Source: an uncultured Bacteroidales bacterium (lineage in GTDB: Bacteria; Bacteroidota; Bacteroidia; Bacteroidales; F082). From it: DNA of 61,380 nucleotides. Below, piece after piece: positions 26,299 through 35,800 of this stretch. The stretch is taken from the NCBI GenBank assembly GCA_937896895.1, contig CALBNV010000063.1, positions 1 to 61,380 of the forward strand. Reading direction: 5' to 3'. The first letter of the stretch is position 1; each line of letters begins with the position of its first letter. The translations under genes and the position numbers were made by a program. The notes beneath the pieces are model-generated. The model ran no database searches and was not told the DNA's origin. It saw only the letters and a list, made by a program, of their open reading frames with translations.

Positions 26299-29200
26299 AT
26301 GAGAAAAAATCAACTCAGAAAACTCGCGATTGCCATGGTGGCCGTATTGTTCGGTTTCCAGACATTTGCACAGGGTCGTATCGACCTCAACCCGCAGAAG
26401 AAGGGTGCACAAGAGGCTACAAACGTAACCGCAAGTGGATTCTCGGCAACGTTCTCATTCAACAGTATTGAGAGCCAGAATGTCACAACAGAGAAAGGTG
26501 TGTTCTCCGCACTTACGATGGACAACACATACCAGGCCGGCAACATCGGAGACCCGAGCCTCCCGACGGCCAACAAGCTCATCGCCGTCCCGTTCGGCGT
26601 GAAAGACGTCAAGGTGACAGTGAAGAACTACACAACGACAGTCTATAACCTTTCAGACTACGGCATCAGCACGGTCGCCCCGATGCAGATCCCGTTGAGA
26701 AAAGACCAGAAGCCGGAAGACATCCCGTTCTCATACAACGAGAAGGCCTACAACCTCCGCGGCTTCGCTGAACGCCCGATTTACAACTTCGCCATCGAAG
26801 GGACGATGCGTGGCATCCAGGTCGGCGCATTGACGATCAATCCTGTTGAATACGATGCGGCAAGCAACACGATCAGAGTGCATAACGACATCGAAGTCGA
26901 AGTCAGCTTCGCCGACTATGACGAGACCGTCGCTTACGGCGAGTTCGCGCGCACGTTCAGCCCGTACTACACGACAATCTACTCGCAGTTCTTCAACAGC
27001 CGCGCCATCAACGACATCTATGACGAGCACCCTGACCTCTGGCAGTCACCTGTCAAGATGCTGGTCGTCGCCAACCGCATGTTTGAGGCTGCAATGGAAG
27101 AATGGATCGCATGGAAGACCATGAAAGGTTTCTATGTCGATGTACATTACACAGACGAGTCGGCGGTAGGCACATCAGCCGCTTCTATCAAGAGCTTCAT
27201 CACAAGCAAGTACAACGAGGAAGCTCCCACGTTCGTCATGATCGTTGGCGACAAGGACCAGGTCGCTCCGTCAAAGACAGCGAGCCAGGCTACGACAGAC
27301 TGTGTGTCAGACCTCAACTATATGAGTATCGACGGTGACGAGTTCCCGGAGATGTTCCACAGCCGTTTCCCGGCTGAGACAGTAGCACAGTTTCAGTCGA
27401 TGATTAATAAGTCAATGGAATACGAGCAGCTGACCATGCCAGATCCGAGCTACCTCGGCAACGTGCTCCTCATCGCCGGTGAAGACAGCGGCTGGGGTGT
27501 CACGGTGGGCAGACCGGCTATCTGGTACGCCACGAACTACTACTACAACACAGACCACGGCTTCGCCAACGTCTATGAATACAGCCACGGTCAATGGAGC
27601 GGTTGCTACAGCCACCTTAACACAGGTGTCGGCTTCGTGAACTACACGGCGCACGGCTCAAATACAAGCTGGGCTGGCCCGAGCCTGACAAACAGCGATG
27701 TCAACAACCTGACAAACACCGACAAGTACTTCCTCGCAATGGGCAACTGCTGCCAGGCTGCCGACTGGGGCATCTCGGGCGCGTGCTTCGGCGAGACAAT
27801 GGTGCGTGCTGAAAACAAAGCCGCTTACGCTTACATCGGCTCATGCCCTTCAACATACTGGCTCAACGACTACTATTTCGCAGTCGGCGCCACAAGCCGC
27901 GCTGACGGCACGATGCCTTCATACGAAGAGACGACATTCGGTTGCTACGACGCCATCTGGACAGACAACGCATACAACACGGTCTGCGCCATCCCGTACA
28001 TCGGCAACCTCGCGGGCAACGCAGCGGGCGCACTCGGCTACACTTTGCATGTCGAGACACTCTACTGCTGGGAAGCCTACCACGTCCTCGGTGACGGCTC
28101 CGTCCTCCCATACAGAATACAGCCTGTCGCCAACGACATCAGCCACCTCCCGATCCTCCCTATCGGCATGGATTTCTTCGAGGTCTCGGCTGAACCAGGC
28201 TCATACGTCGGCATCTCAAAGGACGGTGTCCTCTACGGCGCCGGCACTATCGACGAGTCAGGCACGACAAACATCGCTTTGACACCTATCACAAGCGGCG
28301 GTGACGTTACAGTATGTATCACACACCCGAACTGCATCCCGAGCATCGAGACAATCCCGGCCGCTACAATGGAAGGCCCATTCATCTCTGTCAACAGCTT
28401 CACTCCTGGCAACGTCCCATGCAACGAGGAACAGTCAATGTCAATCACATTCAAGAACGTCGGCGCAGATCCGACAACAGGCACGACAAACGTCGTCCTC
28501 ACATGCGACGATGCCAACCTCACAATTGTCGATGGTGAAGGCTCATTCGGCACCATCAACCCTGATGAGACAATTACTCTGACAGACGAGTTCTCATTCA
28601 TCGTGGCCTCTGGCATCGCTGACAACACTAAGATCACCATCAATGTAACATCAACATGCGGTTCTGACACATGGGCTGGCAAGGCCACTGTCGTCGTCGG
28701 CGCTCCTATCGTCAACTACGTGGGCTTCCAGTGGGCCGGCCTCTTCGAACCGGGCGAGACATATCCTGTCATAGCTAAATTCGAGAACAAAGGTCACTAC
28801 ATGGCAAACAACGCCGTTGTGACAATCTCAAGCGCAAGCTCATATCTCTCATTTGCACAGACGGAATTCAACGTCGGCACAATCGAAGCCAGCGGCGAAG
28901 GCATGGCATTGTTCTATGTGACAATAGACCCGTCATGCCCGACAACAGAACAGATGCCTCTGACATTCACCCTCACAGCCGACAATGGAGTGGCAGCAGA
29001 AGGCGAAGGCGTCATGAAGAACACATGCAATGTCGTGTTCCATCTCCACGACAGCTGGGGTGACGGCTGGAACGGCTGCAAACTTGTCGTCTCATTCAGC
29101 GACGGCACACCGTCACAAGACCTCACAATCTCTTCAGGTAATTCCGCCGACTACACTCTCGAAATCGGGTCTGGCGTTCATGTCACAGTGACGTTCCAGG

Positions 29201-29820
29201 TCGGTCAGTATGCATCCGAGACATCATTCGAGATTGAATATGAAGGCGGCGAGCAGATTTACGCAAGCAGTGGCACGCCAGTTCAGGGTGTCGCGTGCGA
29301 ATTTGACGTCAGCTGTGCAGGTGAAGCCCCTGTCATCTTGGATCCTGTCACAAACCTCGTAGCAATCGCCGACGGCCACAATGCTGTCGTGACATGGGAC
29401 GCTCCTGAAAACGCGCTCTCATACATCGTCAAGCGTAACGGCACCGTCGTGGCCGACGCTCTCACAGAGACAACATTTGTCGATGAAGAGCTTGTTGAAG
29501 GTTCATACACTTACATGGTCATCGCAGTGTATGCAGATGGCGAGTCAATGCCGGCAGCAGTGCAGATCGACATGGATTACACGGGTGTCGAAGAAAACGA
29601 AGCCAGCTTCATGATCTATCCTAACCCGGCCGAGAACGTCCTCAACATCGTCTCAAACGGTCAGGTCGAATATCAGCTTGTCAACAGCATCGGCCAGGTA
29701 GTGATGAGCGGCAACGCCAACGGCGAGGCACAGCTCAACGTCAGCGGCCTCAACGGAATGTACATCTTGAAGGTTGTCGCCAATGGCAACACTACAGTCC
29801 GCAAGGTCGTTGTAAAATAA
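26299..29820 (+). CDS. gingipain-like C25 cysteine protease, lysine-gingipain (Kgp) type, T9SS-exported
   Basis: This is a secreted cysteine endopeptidase. The 1173 residues show a signal peptide (to about residue 26, FQTFAQ), a propeptide (to about 220), and a C25 catalytic domain with His452 in NYTAHGSNTSW and Cys485 in MGNCCQAADW, 33 residues apart as in gingipains. Asp524 in YWLNDYYF lies 39 residues after the Cys, where Kgp has its lysine-specificity Asp. An Ig-like domain (WEAYHVLGDGSVLPYR, GSYVGISKDGVLYG), a CARDB-like region, a DSWGDGWNG module (about 916-925), an Fn3 domain and a T9SS sorting domain (last 75 residues, ending VRKVVVK) follow. Family comparison is from memory. Confidence 0.88.
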   Translation: MRKNQLRKLAIAMVAVLFGFQTFAQGRIDLNPQKKGAQEATNVTASGFSATFSFNSIESQNVTTEKGVFSALTMDNTYQAGNIGDPSLPTANKLIAVPFGVKDVKVTVKNYTTTVYNLSDYGISTVAPMQIPLRKDQKPEDIPFSYNEKAYNLRGFAERPIYNFAIEGTMRGIQVGALTINPVEYDAASNTIRVHNDIEVEVSFADYDETVAYGEFARTFSPYYTTIYSQFFNSRAINDIYDEHPDLWQSPVKMLVVANRMFEAAMEEWIAWKTMKGFYVDVHYTDESAVGTSAASIKSFITSKYNEEAPTFVMIVGDKDQVAPSKTASQATTDCVSDLNYMSIDGDEFPEMFHSRFPAETVAQFQSMINKSMEYEQLTMPDPSYLGNVLLIAGEDSGWGVTVGRPAIWYATNYYYNTDHGFANVYEYSHGQWSGCYSHLNTGVGFVNYTAHGSNTSWAGPSLTNSDVNNLTNTDKYFLAMGNCCQAADWGISGACFGETMVRAENKAAYAYIGSCPSTYWLNDYYFAVGATSRADGTMPSYEETTFGCYDAIWTDNAYNTVCAIPYIGNLAGNAAGALGYTLHVETLYCWEAYHVLGDGSVLPYRIQPVANDISHLPILPIGMDFFEVSAEPGSYVGISKDGVLYGAGTIDESGTTNIALTPITSGGDVTVCITHPNCIPSIETIPAATMEGPFISVNSFTPGNVPCNEEQSMSITFKNVGADPTTGTTNVVLTCDDANLTIVDGEGSFGTINPDETITLTDEFSFIVASGIADNTKITINVTSTCGSDTWAGKATVVVGAPIVNYVGFQWAGLFEPGETYPVIAKFENKGHYMANNAVVTISSASSYLSFAQTEFNVGTIEASGEGMALFYVTIDPSCPTTEQMPLTFTLTADNGVAAEGEGVMKNTCNVVFHLHDSWGDGWNGCKLVVSFSDGTPSQDLTISSGNSADYTLEIGSGVHVTVTFQVGQYASETSFEIEYEGGEQIYASSGTPVQGVACEFDVSCAGEAPVILDPVTNLVAIADGHNAVVTWDAPENALSYIVKRNGTVVADALTETTFVDEELVEGSYTYMVIAVYADGESMPAAVQIDMDYTGVEENEASFMIYPNPAENVLNIVSNGQVEYQLVNSIGQVVMSGNANGEAQLNVSGLNGMYILKVVANGNTTVRKVVVK

Positions 29821-29844
29821 TTTGAAATTATTTCAAAAAAATAT

Positions 29845-29876
29845 GGGACGTCGATTGTCGGCGTCCCTTTTTTGTG
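29845..29876 (+). terminator. terminator after the Kgp-like gene (GGGACG hairpin)
   Basis: GGGACGTCGATTGTCGGCG and TCCC fold to a stem GGGACG/CGTCCC with further inner pairs and end in TTTTTT. A nearly identical hairpin follows the next gene at 33399-33431. Confidence 0.92.
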
Positions 29877-29877
29877 T

Positions 29878-29885
29878 ATATTTGC
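29878..29885 (+). promoter_or_regulatory. -7 promoter box of the Rgp-like gene
   Basis: TATATTTG followed by CGG lies directly after the terminator T-run, so the second protease has its own promoter. The start codon used is 29920. Confidence 0.6.
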
Positions 29886-29919
29886 GGCCAAAATGGAAAT
29901 TCTTAATTTTTTAAATAAT

Positions 29920-32900
29920 ATGAGAAAATCATTACTGTTAACAGCAATCCTCATGTTGTTCTCTTTCATGGGAATGGCACAGGAATGGCACGGGATTACG
30001 AAAGATTCCCCGGCCGCACCGGTGACAACATTAGTGTCATCATCAGAGAATGAAGTCGTCGTGAATTTTGAACTCGGCGGGTTCTACACAACAAACGTCA
30101 AGACACCGAACGGCACGCAGGTGACCGTCAGCGCGGGCAAGATGGCTTTGGAACTTGAAGCCGGCGCACCACAGCTCCCATACGAAGTCATCCCGGTCAT
30201 GATCGGCGACATGGCGGAGATGGACGTGAACGTCGTCAATTCAAAGTATGTCGATTTCGAGAATGTCGAGGTCGCCCCTTCAAAGGGCAACTTCAGCCGT
30301 CAGATCAACCCTGAAGACGTGCCTTACACCTACGGCGCGATGTATCAGCAGGACGCTTTCTGGCCGGCGGCACAGGCTTCACTCGACGCACCGTACATCA
30401 TAAGAGACTTCCGCGGCCAGAACATCCTGGTCCGTCCGTTCGCATACAACCCTGTCACAAAGACATTGCGCGTCTATACGGACATGACAATCGCGATGAC
30501 AAAGGTCAGCAACAACGGCGTGAACCAGAAGGCAGCCCGCAAGAGCAATGCGGTGAAGACATCACCTGAGTTCAAGGCTTCATACAGCCGCCGTTTCATC
30601 AACTTCGACGACGCGGCCAAGGCTTATCCTTTCGTTGAAGACGGCGGCGAGATGCTCGTCATCTGCGCAGACCAGTTCGTGGCCGGCATGGAGGAGTTCG
30701 TCAACTGGAAGAACCAGTCAGGCCGTCCGACAACGATGGTGAGCGTGACAGAGGCGGGTGGCAACAGCGACACCGGCATCAAGAGCTACATCACGAACAT
30801 GTACAACGACCCGGAACACAACCTCGTCTATGTCCTGTTCGTCGGCGACTATGCCCAAATCACGCCACACTCACTCGGCTACGAACGTTCGGACAACTGG
30901 TTCGGACAGATTGAAGGCAGCGACCACTATCCGGAAATTTTCATCGGACGTTTCTCGGTCGAGACAGACGCACAGTTAGCGACACATGTAGCGAAGGTTC
31001 TTCTCTACGAGCGTGATCTTCAGAGTGATGTCACATGGGTTGACAAAGGCATGGGTATCGGCTATTACGGCGCAGGTTCCGGTCACTATGGCGAAGACGA
31101 CTACCGTCATATAGACCTCATCCGCGACACACTTCTCCATTACACATATTCACAGGTCACGGAACACCACGGCGGCAGCGGCGGTGACGCTTCACAGTCA
31201 ACAATCAGCGCGACAATCAACGAAGGTATCAGCATCATCAACTACTGCAACCACGGTTCGGAGACAAGCTGGGGCGTCGCTTCCTACAGCAACAGCAACG
31301 TCAACGCTTTGGTGAACGACAACATGTTGCCGATCGTTTGGTCGGTGGCCTGCTTGAACGGCAAGTTCAACCACAGCCCAGAGTGCTTCGCCGAGGCATG
31401 GATGCGTGCGACCGACAACTCGACAGGTGCCCCTACAGGCGCTATCGGCGGTATGTTCTCGTGGATGTCACAGCCATGGCAACCGCCAATGTACGGTCAG
31501 GACGAGATGGTGAACATCCTGACGGAATGGAGCGGAGCCGATATGTACAAGCACACACTCGCGGGCGCTTCGTTGAACGGTAACATGAGCGTCATCGACA
31601 AGAGCGGCGACACTGAATGCCACGACACATGGATCCTCTTCGGCGACCCGACATTGATGGTCAGGACAGCCAACCCGACCGACATGAACGTGTCGCTGGC
31701 TCCGGCAGCATTGATGCTCGGAATGTCAGAACTCGAAATCACAGCCGACGCCGCATACGCAATCGCCACACTGTCAATGGACGGCGAAGTCATCGCCACC
31801 TGCAACATCGTTGACGGCCAGGGCACAATGTCGTTCGCGCCGCTCTCAAATGTCGGCACGGCGCAGCTCGTCGTCCTCGGCTACAACAGAGTGACTTACA
31901 ACGAACCTCTTGAGATACTTCCCGCCGAAGGTCCATACATGACAGTGTCAGGTTACACCCCGGCAAACGTCCCGGCGGCTTCGGAACAGACAATGTCAAT
32001 CTCATTCAAGAACGTCGGCGTTGACCCGACAGCCGGAACGACGACAGTGGCATTGAGCTGCGAGAGCGACGCCATCACGTTGACAGACAGTGAAGGTTCA
32101 TTCGCGGTCGTCGCCGCTGACGAGACAGTCACCCTCACCGATGAGTTCGCCTACACGGTGGCAGCCGGTGTCGCAGACGGCACGAAAGCTCAGATTAACA
32201 TCACGATGACTTGCGGTTCGGAGGTCTGGACAGGCAAGGCCATTGTCACAATCGGTGCTCCTATCATCGGATTCGACAGCTTCCAGTTCGCGGGCAGCTA
32301 CGAGCCAGGCACAACTTCAACTGTTGTCGCCAACTTCAAGAATACAGGTCATTACATGGCGACAAATGCTGTCGTGACAATCTCGTCAACAAGCGAGTAC
32401 GTGACATTTGACAGCGAGACATTCCAAATCGGCACGATTGAAGCCGAAGGAACGGGTACGGCTGTGTTCAACGTCAACATCGATGAAAGCTGTCCTTCAA
32501 CGGAACAGATTCCTCTTGTGTTCACATTGGTTGCTGACAATGAAGTCTCGGCGGAAGGCGAAGGTGTGTTGAAGAACTCATGCAATGTTCTGTTCCATCT
32601 CCACGACAGCTGGGGCGACGGCTGGAACGGTGCAAAACTTCGCGTCGTTTACAGCGATGGCACACCACAGGAAGACCTGACAATATCTACGGGTAATTCC
32701 GCCGACTACACACGCGAAATCGGCAGCGGCGTTCATGTCACGGTCTCATTTGTCTCTGGTTCATACAATGGTGAATGTTCATTCGAGATTGAATACGAAG
32801 GCGGCGAGCAGATTTATGCAAGCAGCGGCACTCCGTCCGCGGGCGTCGCATGTGAATTTGACGTGAATTGCGGCGGCGGTGCAACAGTGCTCAATCCTGT

Positions 32901-33375
32901 CGAGAACCTCGATGCAGTGCAAGATGGCCATAATGCAGTCCTGACATGGGATGCTCCTGAAGGTGCACTCTCATATATCATCAAACGTAATGGTGTTGAC
33001 ATAGCCAAGGACTTCACCGAGACAACGTTTGTCGATGAAGAACTTGTTGAAGGTTCATACACATATATCGTCATCGCCGTGTACGCGGAGGGCGAATCAT
33101 TGCCGGCAGCAGCGAGTGTTATTATGGATTACACCGGCATCGGTGAAAATGAAGCCAGCTTCGGCATCTATCCTAACCCTGCCAAAAACGTGTTGAACAT
33201 CGTCTCAAATGCAAACAGCTTCGATTATCAGCTCATCAACAGTCTTGGCCAGGTCGTGAAGGGTGGCGCCGCCAACGGCAACGTCCAGATTAACGTCAGC
33301 GAACTCGAAGGAATTTACTTCCTGAAAGTCACAGCCGACGGCAACACAATCGTCCGCAAGGTCATTGTTGAATAA
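29920..33375 (+). CDS. gingipain-like C25 cysteine protease, arginine-gingipain (Rgp) type, T9SS-exported
   Basis: This is a secreted cysteine endopeptidase. The 1151 residues from ATG 29920 (MRKSLLLTAILMLFSFMGMA signal peptide) have a propeptide to about 215 and a C25 domain with His445 in YCNHGSETSWG and Cys478 in VACLNGKF, 33 apart as in RgpB. Asp394 in GEDDYRH aligns with the Rgp arginine-pocket Asp, and QPWQPPMYGQDEM matches the QSWASPMRGQDEM segment of Rgp. The C-terminal part (CARDB-like, DSWGDGWNG, Fn3, sorting domain) is a close paralogue of the gene before it. The earlier in-frame starts (29872, 29893) give no proper signal peptide. Confidence 0.88.
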   Translation: MRKSLLLTAILMLFSFMGMAQEWHGITKDSPAAPVTTLVSSSENEVVVNFELGGFYTTNVKTPNGTQVTVSAGKMALELEAGAPQLPYEVIPVMIGDMAEMDVNVVNSKYVDFENVEVAPSKGNFSRQINPEDVPYTYGAMYQQDAFWPAAQASLDAPYIIRDFRGQNILVRPFAYNPVTKTLRVYTDMTIAMTKVSNNGVNQKAARKSNAVKTSPEFKASYSRRFINFDDAAKAYPFVEDGGEMLVICADQFVAGMEEFVNWKNQSGRPTTMVSVTEAGGNSDTGIKSYITNMYNDPEHNLVYVLFVGDYAQITPHSLGYERSDNWFGQIEGSDHYPEIFIGRFSVETDAQLATHVAKVLLYERDLQSDVTWVDKGMGIGYYGAGSGHYGEDDYRHIDLIRDTLLHYTYSQVTEHHGGSGGDASQSTISATINEGISIINYCNHGSETSWGVASYSNSNVNALVNDNMLPIVWSVACLNGKFNHSPECFAEAWMRATDNSTGAPTGAIGGMFSWMSQPWQPPMYGQDEMVNILTEWSGADMYKHTLAGASLNGNMSVIDKSGDTECHDTWILFGDPTLMVRTANPTDMNVSLAPAALMLGMSELEITADAAYAIATLSMDGEVIATCNIVDGQGTMSFAPLSNVGTAQLVVLGYNRVTYNEPLEILPAEGPYMTVSGYTPANVPAASEQTMSISFKNVGVDPTAGTTTVALSCESDAITLTDSEGSFAVVAADETVTLTDEFAYTVAAGVADGTKAQINITMTCGSEVWTGKAIVTIGAPIIGFDSFQFAGSYEPGTTSTVVANFKNTGHYMATNAVVTISSTSEYVTFDSETFQIGTIEAEGTGTAVFNVNIDESCPSTEQIPLVFTLVADNEVSAEGEGVLKNSCNVLFHLHDSWGDGWNGAKLRVVYSDGTPQEDLTISTGNSADYTREIGSGVHVTVSFVSGSYNGECSFEIEYEGGEQIYASSGTPSAGVACEFDVNCGGGATVLNPVENLDAVQDGHNAVLTWDAPEGALSYIIKRNGVDIAKDFTETTFVDEELVEGSYTYIVIAVYAEGESLPAAASVIMDYTGIGENEASFGIYPNPAKNVLNIVSNANSFDYQLINSLGQVVKGGAANGNVQINVSELEGIYFLKVTADGNTIVRKVIVE

Positions 33376-33398
33376 CTTGAAAATTTTTCAAAAATAAT

Positions 33399-33431
33399 AG
33401 GGGACGTCGATTGTCGGCGTCCTCTTTTTTG
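33399..33431 (+). terminator. terminator after the Rgp-like gene (GGGGACG hairpin)
   Basis: GGGGACGTCGATTGTCGGCG followed by TCCTC and TTTTTTG. It shares 19 identical core bases with the terminator at 29845. Confidence 0.92.
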
Positions 33432-33433
33432 TT

Positions 33434-33441
33434 TATCTTTG
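33434..33441 (+). promoter_or_regulatory. -7 promoter box of the small T9SS cargo gene
   Basis: TATCTTTG plus CGG directly follows the terminator T-run, exactly as at 29878. The start codon is at 33460, so the leader is short (about 12 bases). Confidence 0.6.
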
Positions 33442-33459
33442 CGGAAATATTTTTGAAAA

Positions 33460-34095
33460 ATGAAGAAATTACAGTTGTTGTTTTTTTGCATGATGTTCAT
33501 GCAGTTGGCATTCTCGCAGGAATCTAAGTCAAATCTTGATGGCTCATGCCCGTCACCGGAAAATTTCGCGGGCGAGAACTATTATGATGAAGGCGAGTTC
33601 GGCGCACATCTGTCATGGGACAGAGCGGAATATGAATTCACTCTCGACAGATTTGAGGTGTACAGAAGTGCTGACGGCGTGGATTACGAAATGGTGAAAC
33701 GTGTCGTCAATACTCCGTCCATCACGCATTACGAATGCATCGATGTCGTCAGTGAGGCCGGTCTGTATTACTACAGAATAATCGCTTTCTATCAGAATGA
33801 ATGCGAGTCGGATCCGTTGGACATAGAGGTTGAGGTGATCGATTACACTGCCGTCGATGAAAATCCGGCGGGTGACGTATCAATCTATCCGAACCCGACA
33901 TCAGGCAAGATAGTCGTCAAGGCCGAAATGATGAATGGAATAGAAGTCTTCAACGCGCTCGGCCAGACGATCTTGGTTAAATACGTTGAAAATGATGAAG
34001 TTTCACTTGACCTGAGTTCATTCGGGAACGGAATTTATTTCATCAATATCCTGACTGAAAACGGAATTGTTGTAAAGAAAATCAATGTTAAATAG
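33460..34095 (+). CDS. small T9SS-exported protein with fibronectin III-like and sorting domains
   Basis: The 211 residues comprise a signal peptide (MKKLQLLFFCMMFMQLAFSQ), an Fn3-like domain (about 35-125; AHLSWDRAEYEFTLDRFEVY, AGLYYYRIIAFYQNE) and a T9SS type A sorting domain (about 135-211; VSIYPNPTSGKIVVKAEMM to VVKKINVK). It is essentially the C-terminal Fn3-plus-sorting module of the neighbouring proteases without a catalytic part. No function is known. It might be a surface adhesin, or a truncated duplicate that kept its own signal peptide. Confidence 0.8.
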   Translation: MKKLQLLFFCMMFMQLAFSQESKSNLDGSCPSPENFAGENYYDEGEFGAHLSWDRAEYEFTLDRFEVYRSADGVDYEMVKRVVNTPSITHYECIDVVSEAGLYYYRIIAFYQNECESDPLDIEVEVIDYTAVDENPAGDVSIYPNPTSGKIVVKAEMMNGIEVFNALGQTILVKYVENDEVSLDLSSFGNGIYFINILTENGIVVKKINVK

Positions 34096-34166
34096 AGTGA
34101 AGTTTTGAGAGTTGAGAGTGGAGTTTTAAAGCAATAAGACTTCACTCTCAACTCTCCGCTCTCAAA
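34093..34166 (+). repeat. GAGAGTTGAGAGTG repeat with inverted copy
   Basis: Starting at the TAG stop codon, the coding strand reads TAGAGTGAAGTTTTGAGAG then TTGAGAGTGGAG, followed after a 15-base gap by the complementary TTCACTCTCAACTCTCCGCT and CTCAAAA. The two halves can form a long imperfect hairpin. The following gene starts 11 bp after it. Confidence 0.82.
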
Positions 34167-34176
34167 ATTTAAAAAC

Positions 34177-35580
34177 ATGAAAATCAAGTTTATCGGAGCC
34201 GCCCGCGAAGTGACAGGCAGCAAGCATCTCATCACAACAGACAAAGGCAAGAAAATCCTTCTTGACTGCGGTATGTTTCAGGGAAAAGGTCTTGAGACCG
34301 ATGCCATGAACCGTAACATCATGGTTGACCCGACACAAATTGACCACATAATCCTGACACATGCGCACATCGACCATTCGGGGTTGATACCATATTTCTA
34401 CAAGAGAGGTTTCCGCGGCTCGGTCATCTGCACCAACGCCACACGCGAGCTCTGCTCGATAATGGTGCCCGACAGCGGTTTCATCCAGGAGAACGACGTG
34501 CATTGGTTCAACAAGAAACGCTCGCGTCAGGGGCAGAAGCCGGTTGAGCCGATTTATACCGAGAAGGACGCCCGCGCGTGCATGGAACTGTTCATCTCGG
34601 TGGAGCAGAACCGCCGTTTTTATATTGACAAGGATATCAGCGTGAAGTTCTATAACACCGGTCACATGCTTGGAAGCGCCTGTGCCACAATAAGAATTGA
34701 GGAGGACGGCAAGGTGACGAACATCGGCTATACAGGTGACATCGGACGTGAACATAACTATCTGCTGAAACCGCCGGCGCGTTTTCTCCAATGCGATTAT
34801 CTCATCACCGAGAGCACTTACGGCGACAGGCTCCACGAGGACAAAACCGGCACCGAACAGAAACTTTTAGACATCATCTATCACACCTGCGTCGAGAAAA
34901 AGGGAAAGCTGATAATTCCGTCGTTCGCCATCGGCAGGACGCAAGAGATTGTGTATCTGCTGAATAACTTCTACAACGAAGGGAAACTGCCGCGCATTCC
35001 GGTTTATGTTGACAGTCCGCTTGCGACCAACGCCACGTCTATCTTCAGAATGCACCTCGACGACTTCAACAAGGATGTCGCGGAAGTCCTTGAATACGAT
35101 GAGGATCCGTTTGGTTTCAACACACTTCGTTATGTCACGAATGTCAATGTGTCAAAATCGCTTAACGCGACGAAAGAGCCGTGCATCATCATCTCGGCAT
35201 CGGGCATGATGGAAGCCGGACGCGTGAAACATCATATCGCCAACAGCATTGACCATCAGAGAAATACGATACTTTGTGTCGGTTACTGCGCACCGACTAC
35301 ATTGGGTGCGAGACTGTTAAGCGGCGAGAAGGAGGTGTCGATATTCGGGATGCCGCACAAGGTCAATGCCGAGATTTTCAGGATTGACGCGTTGAGCGGC
35401 CACGGCGACTACAAGGAGATGGCGCATTATCTTGAATGTCAGGATTCGTCGAAGGTGAAAAAAGTGTTTATTGTCCACGGCGAGCGCGGTGTCCAGGAGA
35501 AATACGCGCATTATCTCGCCAAGGCAAACGGATTCAAGGACATAGTGGTGCCGGAGCCGGGCGAGACGTTCAAGCTGTAA
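34177..35580 (+). CDS. beta-CASP metallo-beta-lactamase-fold RNA/DNA nuclease
   Basis: A cytoplasmic metal-dependent nuclease of the CPSF73/YSH1-like family is expected. The 467 residues have the motif HxHxDH at 62-67 (LTHAHIDHSG), the GHMLGSA strand with a Zn-binding His at about 166, and YTGDIGREHNYLLKPP with the metal Asp. A beta-CASP domain (about 210-360; IPSFAIGRTQEIVYLL, IIISASGMMEAGRVKHH) and an RMMBL C-terminus (SGHGDYKEM, VFIVHGERG) follow. Such single-domain bacterial proteins are assigned to RNA processing, but the substrate is unproven. Confidence 0.9.
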   Translation: MKIKFIGAAREVTGSKHLITTDKGKKILLDCGMFQGKGLETDAMNRNIMVDPTQIDHIILTHAHIDHSGLIPYFYKRGFRGSVICTNATRELCSIMVPDSGFIQENDVHWFNKKRSRQGQKPVEPIYTEKDARACMELFISVEQNRRFYIDKDISVKFYNTGHMLGSACATIRIEEDGKVTNIGYTGDIGREHNYLLKPPARFLQCDYLITESTYGDRLHEDKTGTEQKLLDIIYHTCVEKKGKLIIPSFAIGRTQEIVYLLNNFYNEGKLPRIPVYVDSPLATNATSIFRMHLDDFNKDVAEVLEYDEDPFGFNTLRYVTNVNVSKSLNATKEPCIIISASGMMEAGRVKHHIANSIDHQRNTILCVGYCAPTTLGARLLSGEKEVSIFGMPHKVNAEIFRIDALSGHGDYKEMAHYLECQDSSKVKKVFIVHGERGVQEKYAHYLAKANGFKDIVVPEPGETFKL

Positions 35581-35800
35581 GGCCATAAAAGGGTTTGAAA
35601 TGTAGTTTTTGCATTGTCGGAAATCCTAAATTCAGGAGACAAATGCAACTGAACATGAATAAACATCTCGTTTTTCTGCAGGTCATGTTTCAGCCTTCAC
35701 CAGTTACGGATGCTTGAATGCTGATACAACATGATGTCGGTCAATTTTGGCGTATAGGTCAAATTGTCTTTTACGGATACATTCGGGGGAGGGCGAAAAA
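35581..35800. other. intergenic stretch without recognisable gene
   Basis: Between the beta-CASP nuclease stop and the gyrB terminator I see no ORF with codon-like content, no RNA gene and no repeat. It may hold a 3' UTR only. Confidence 0.5.
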
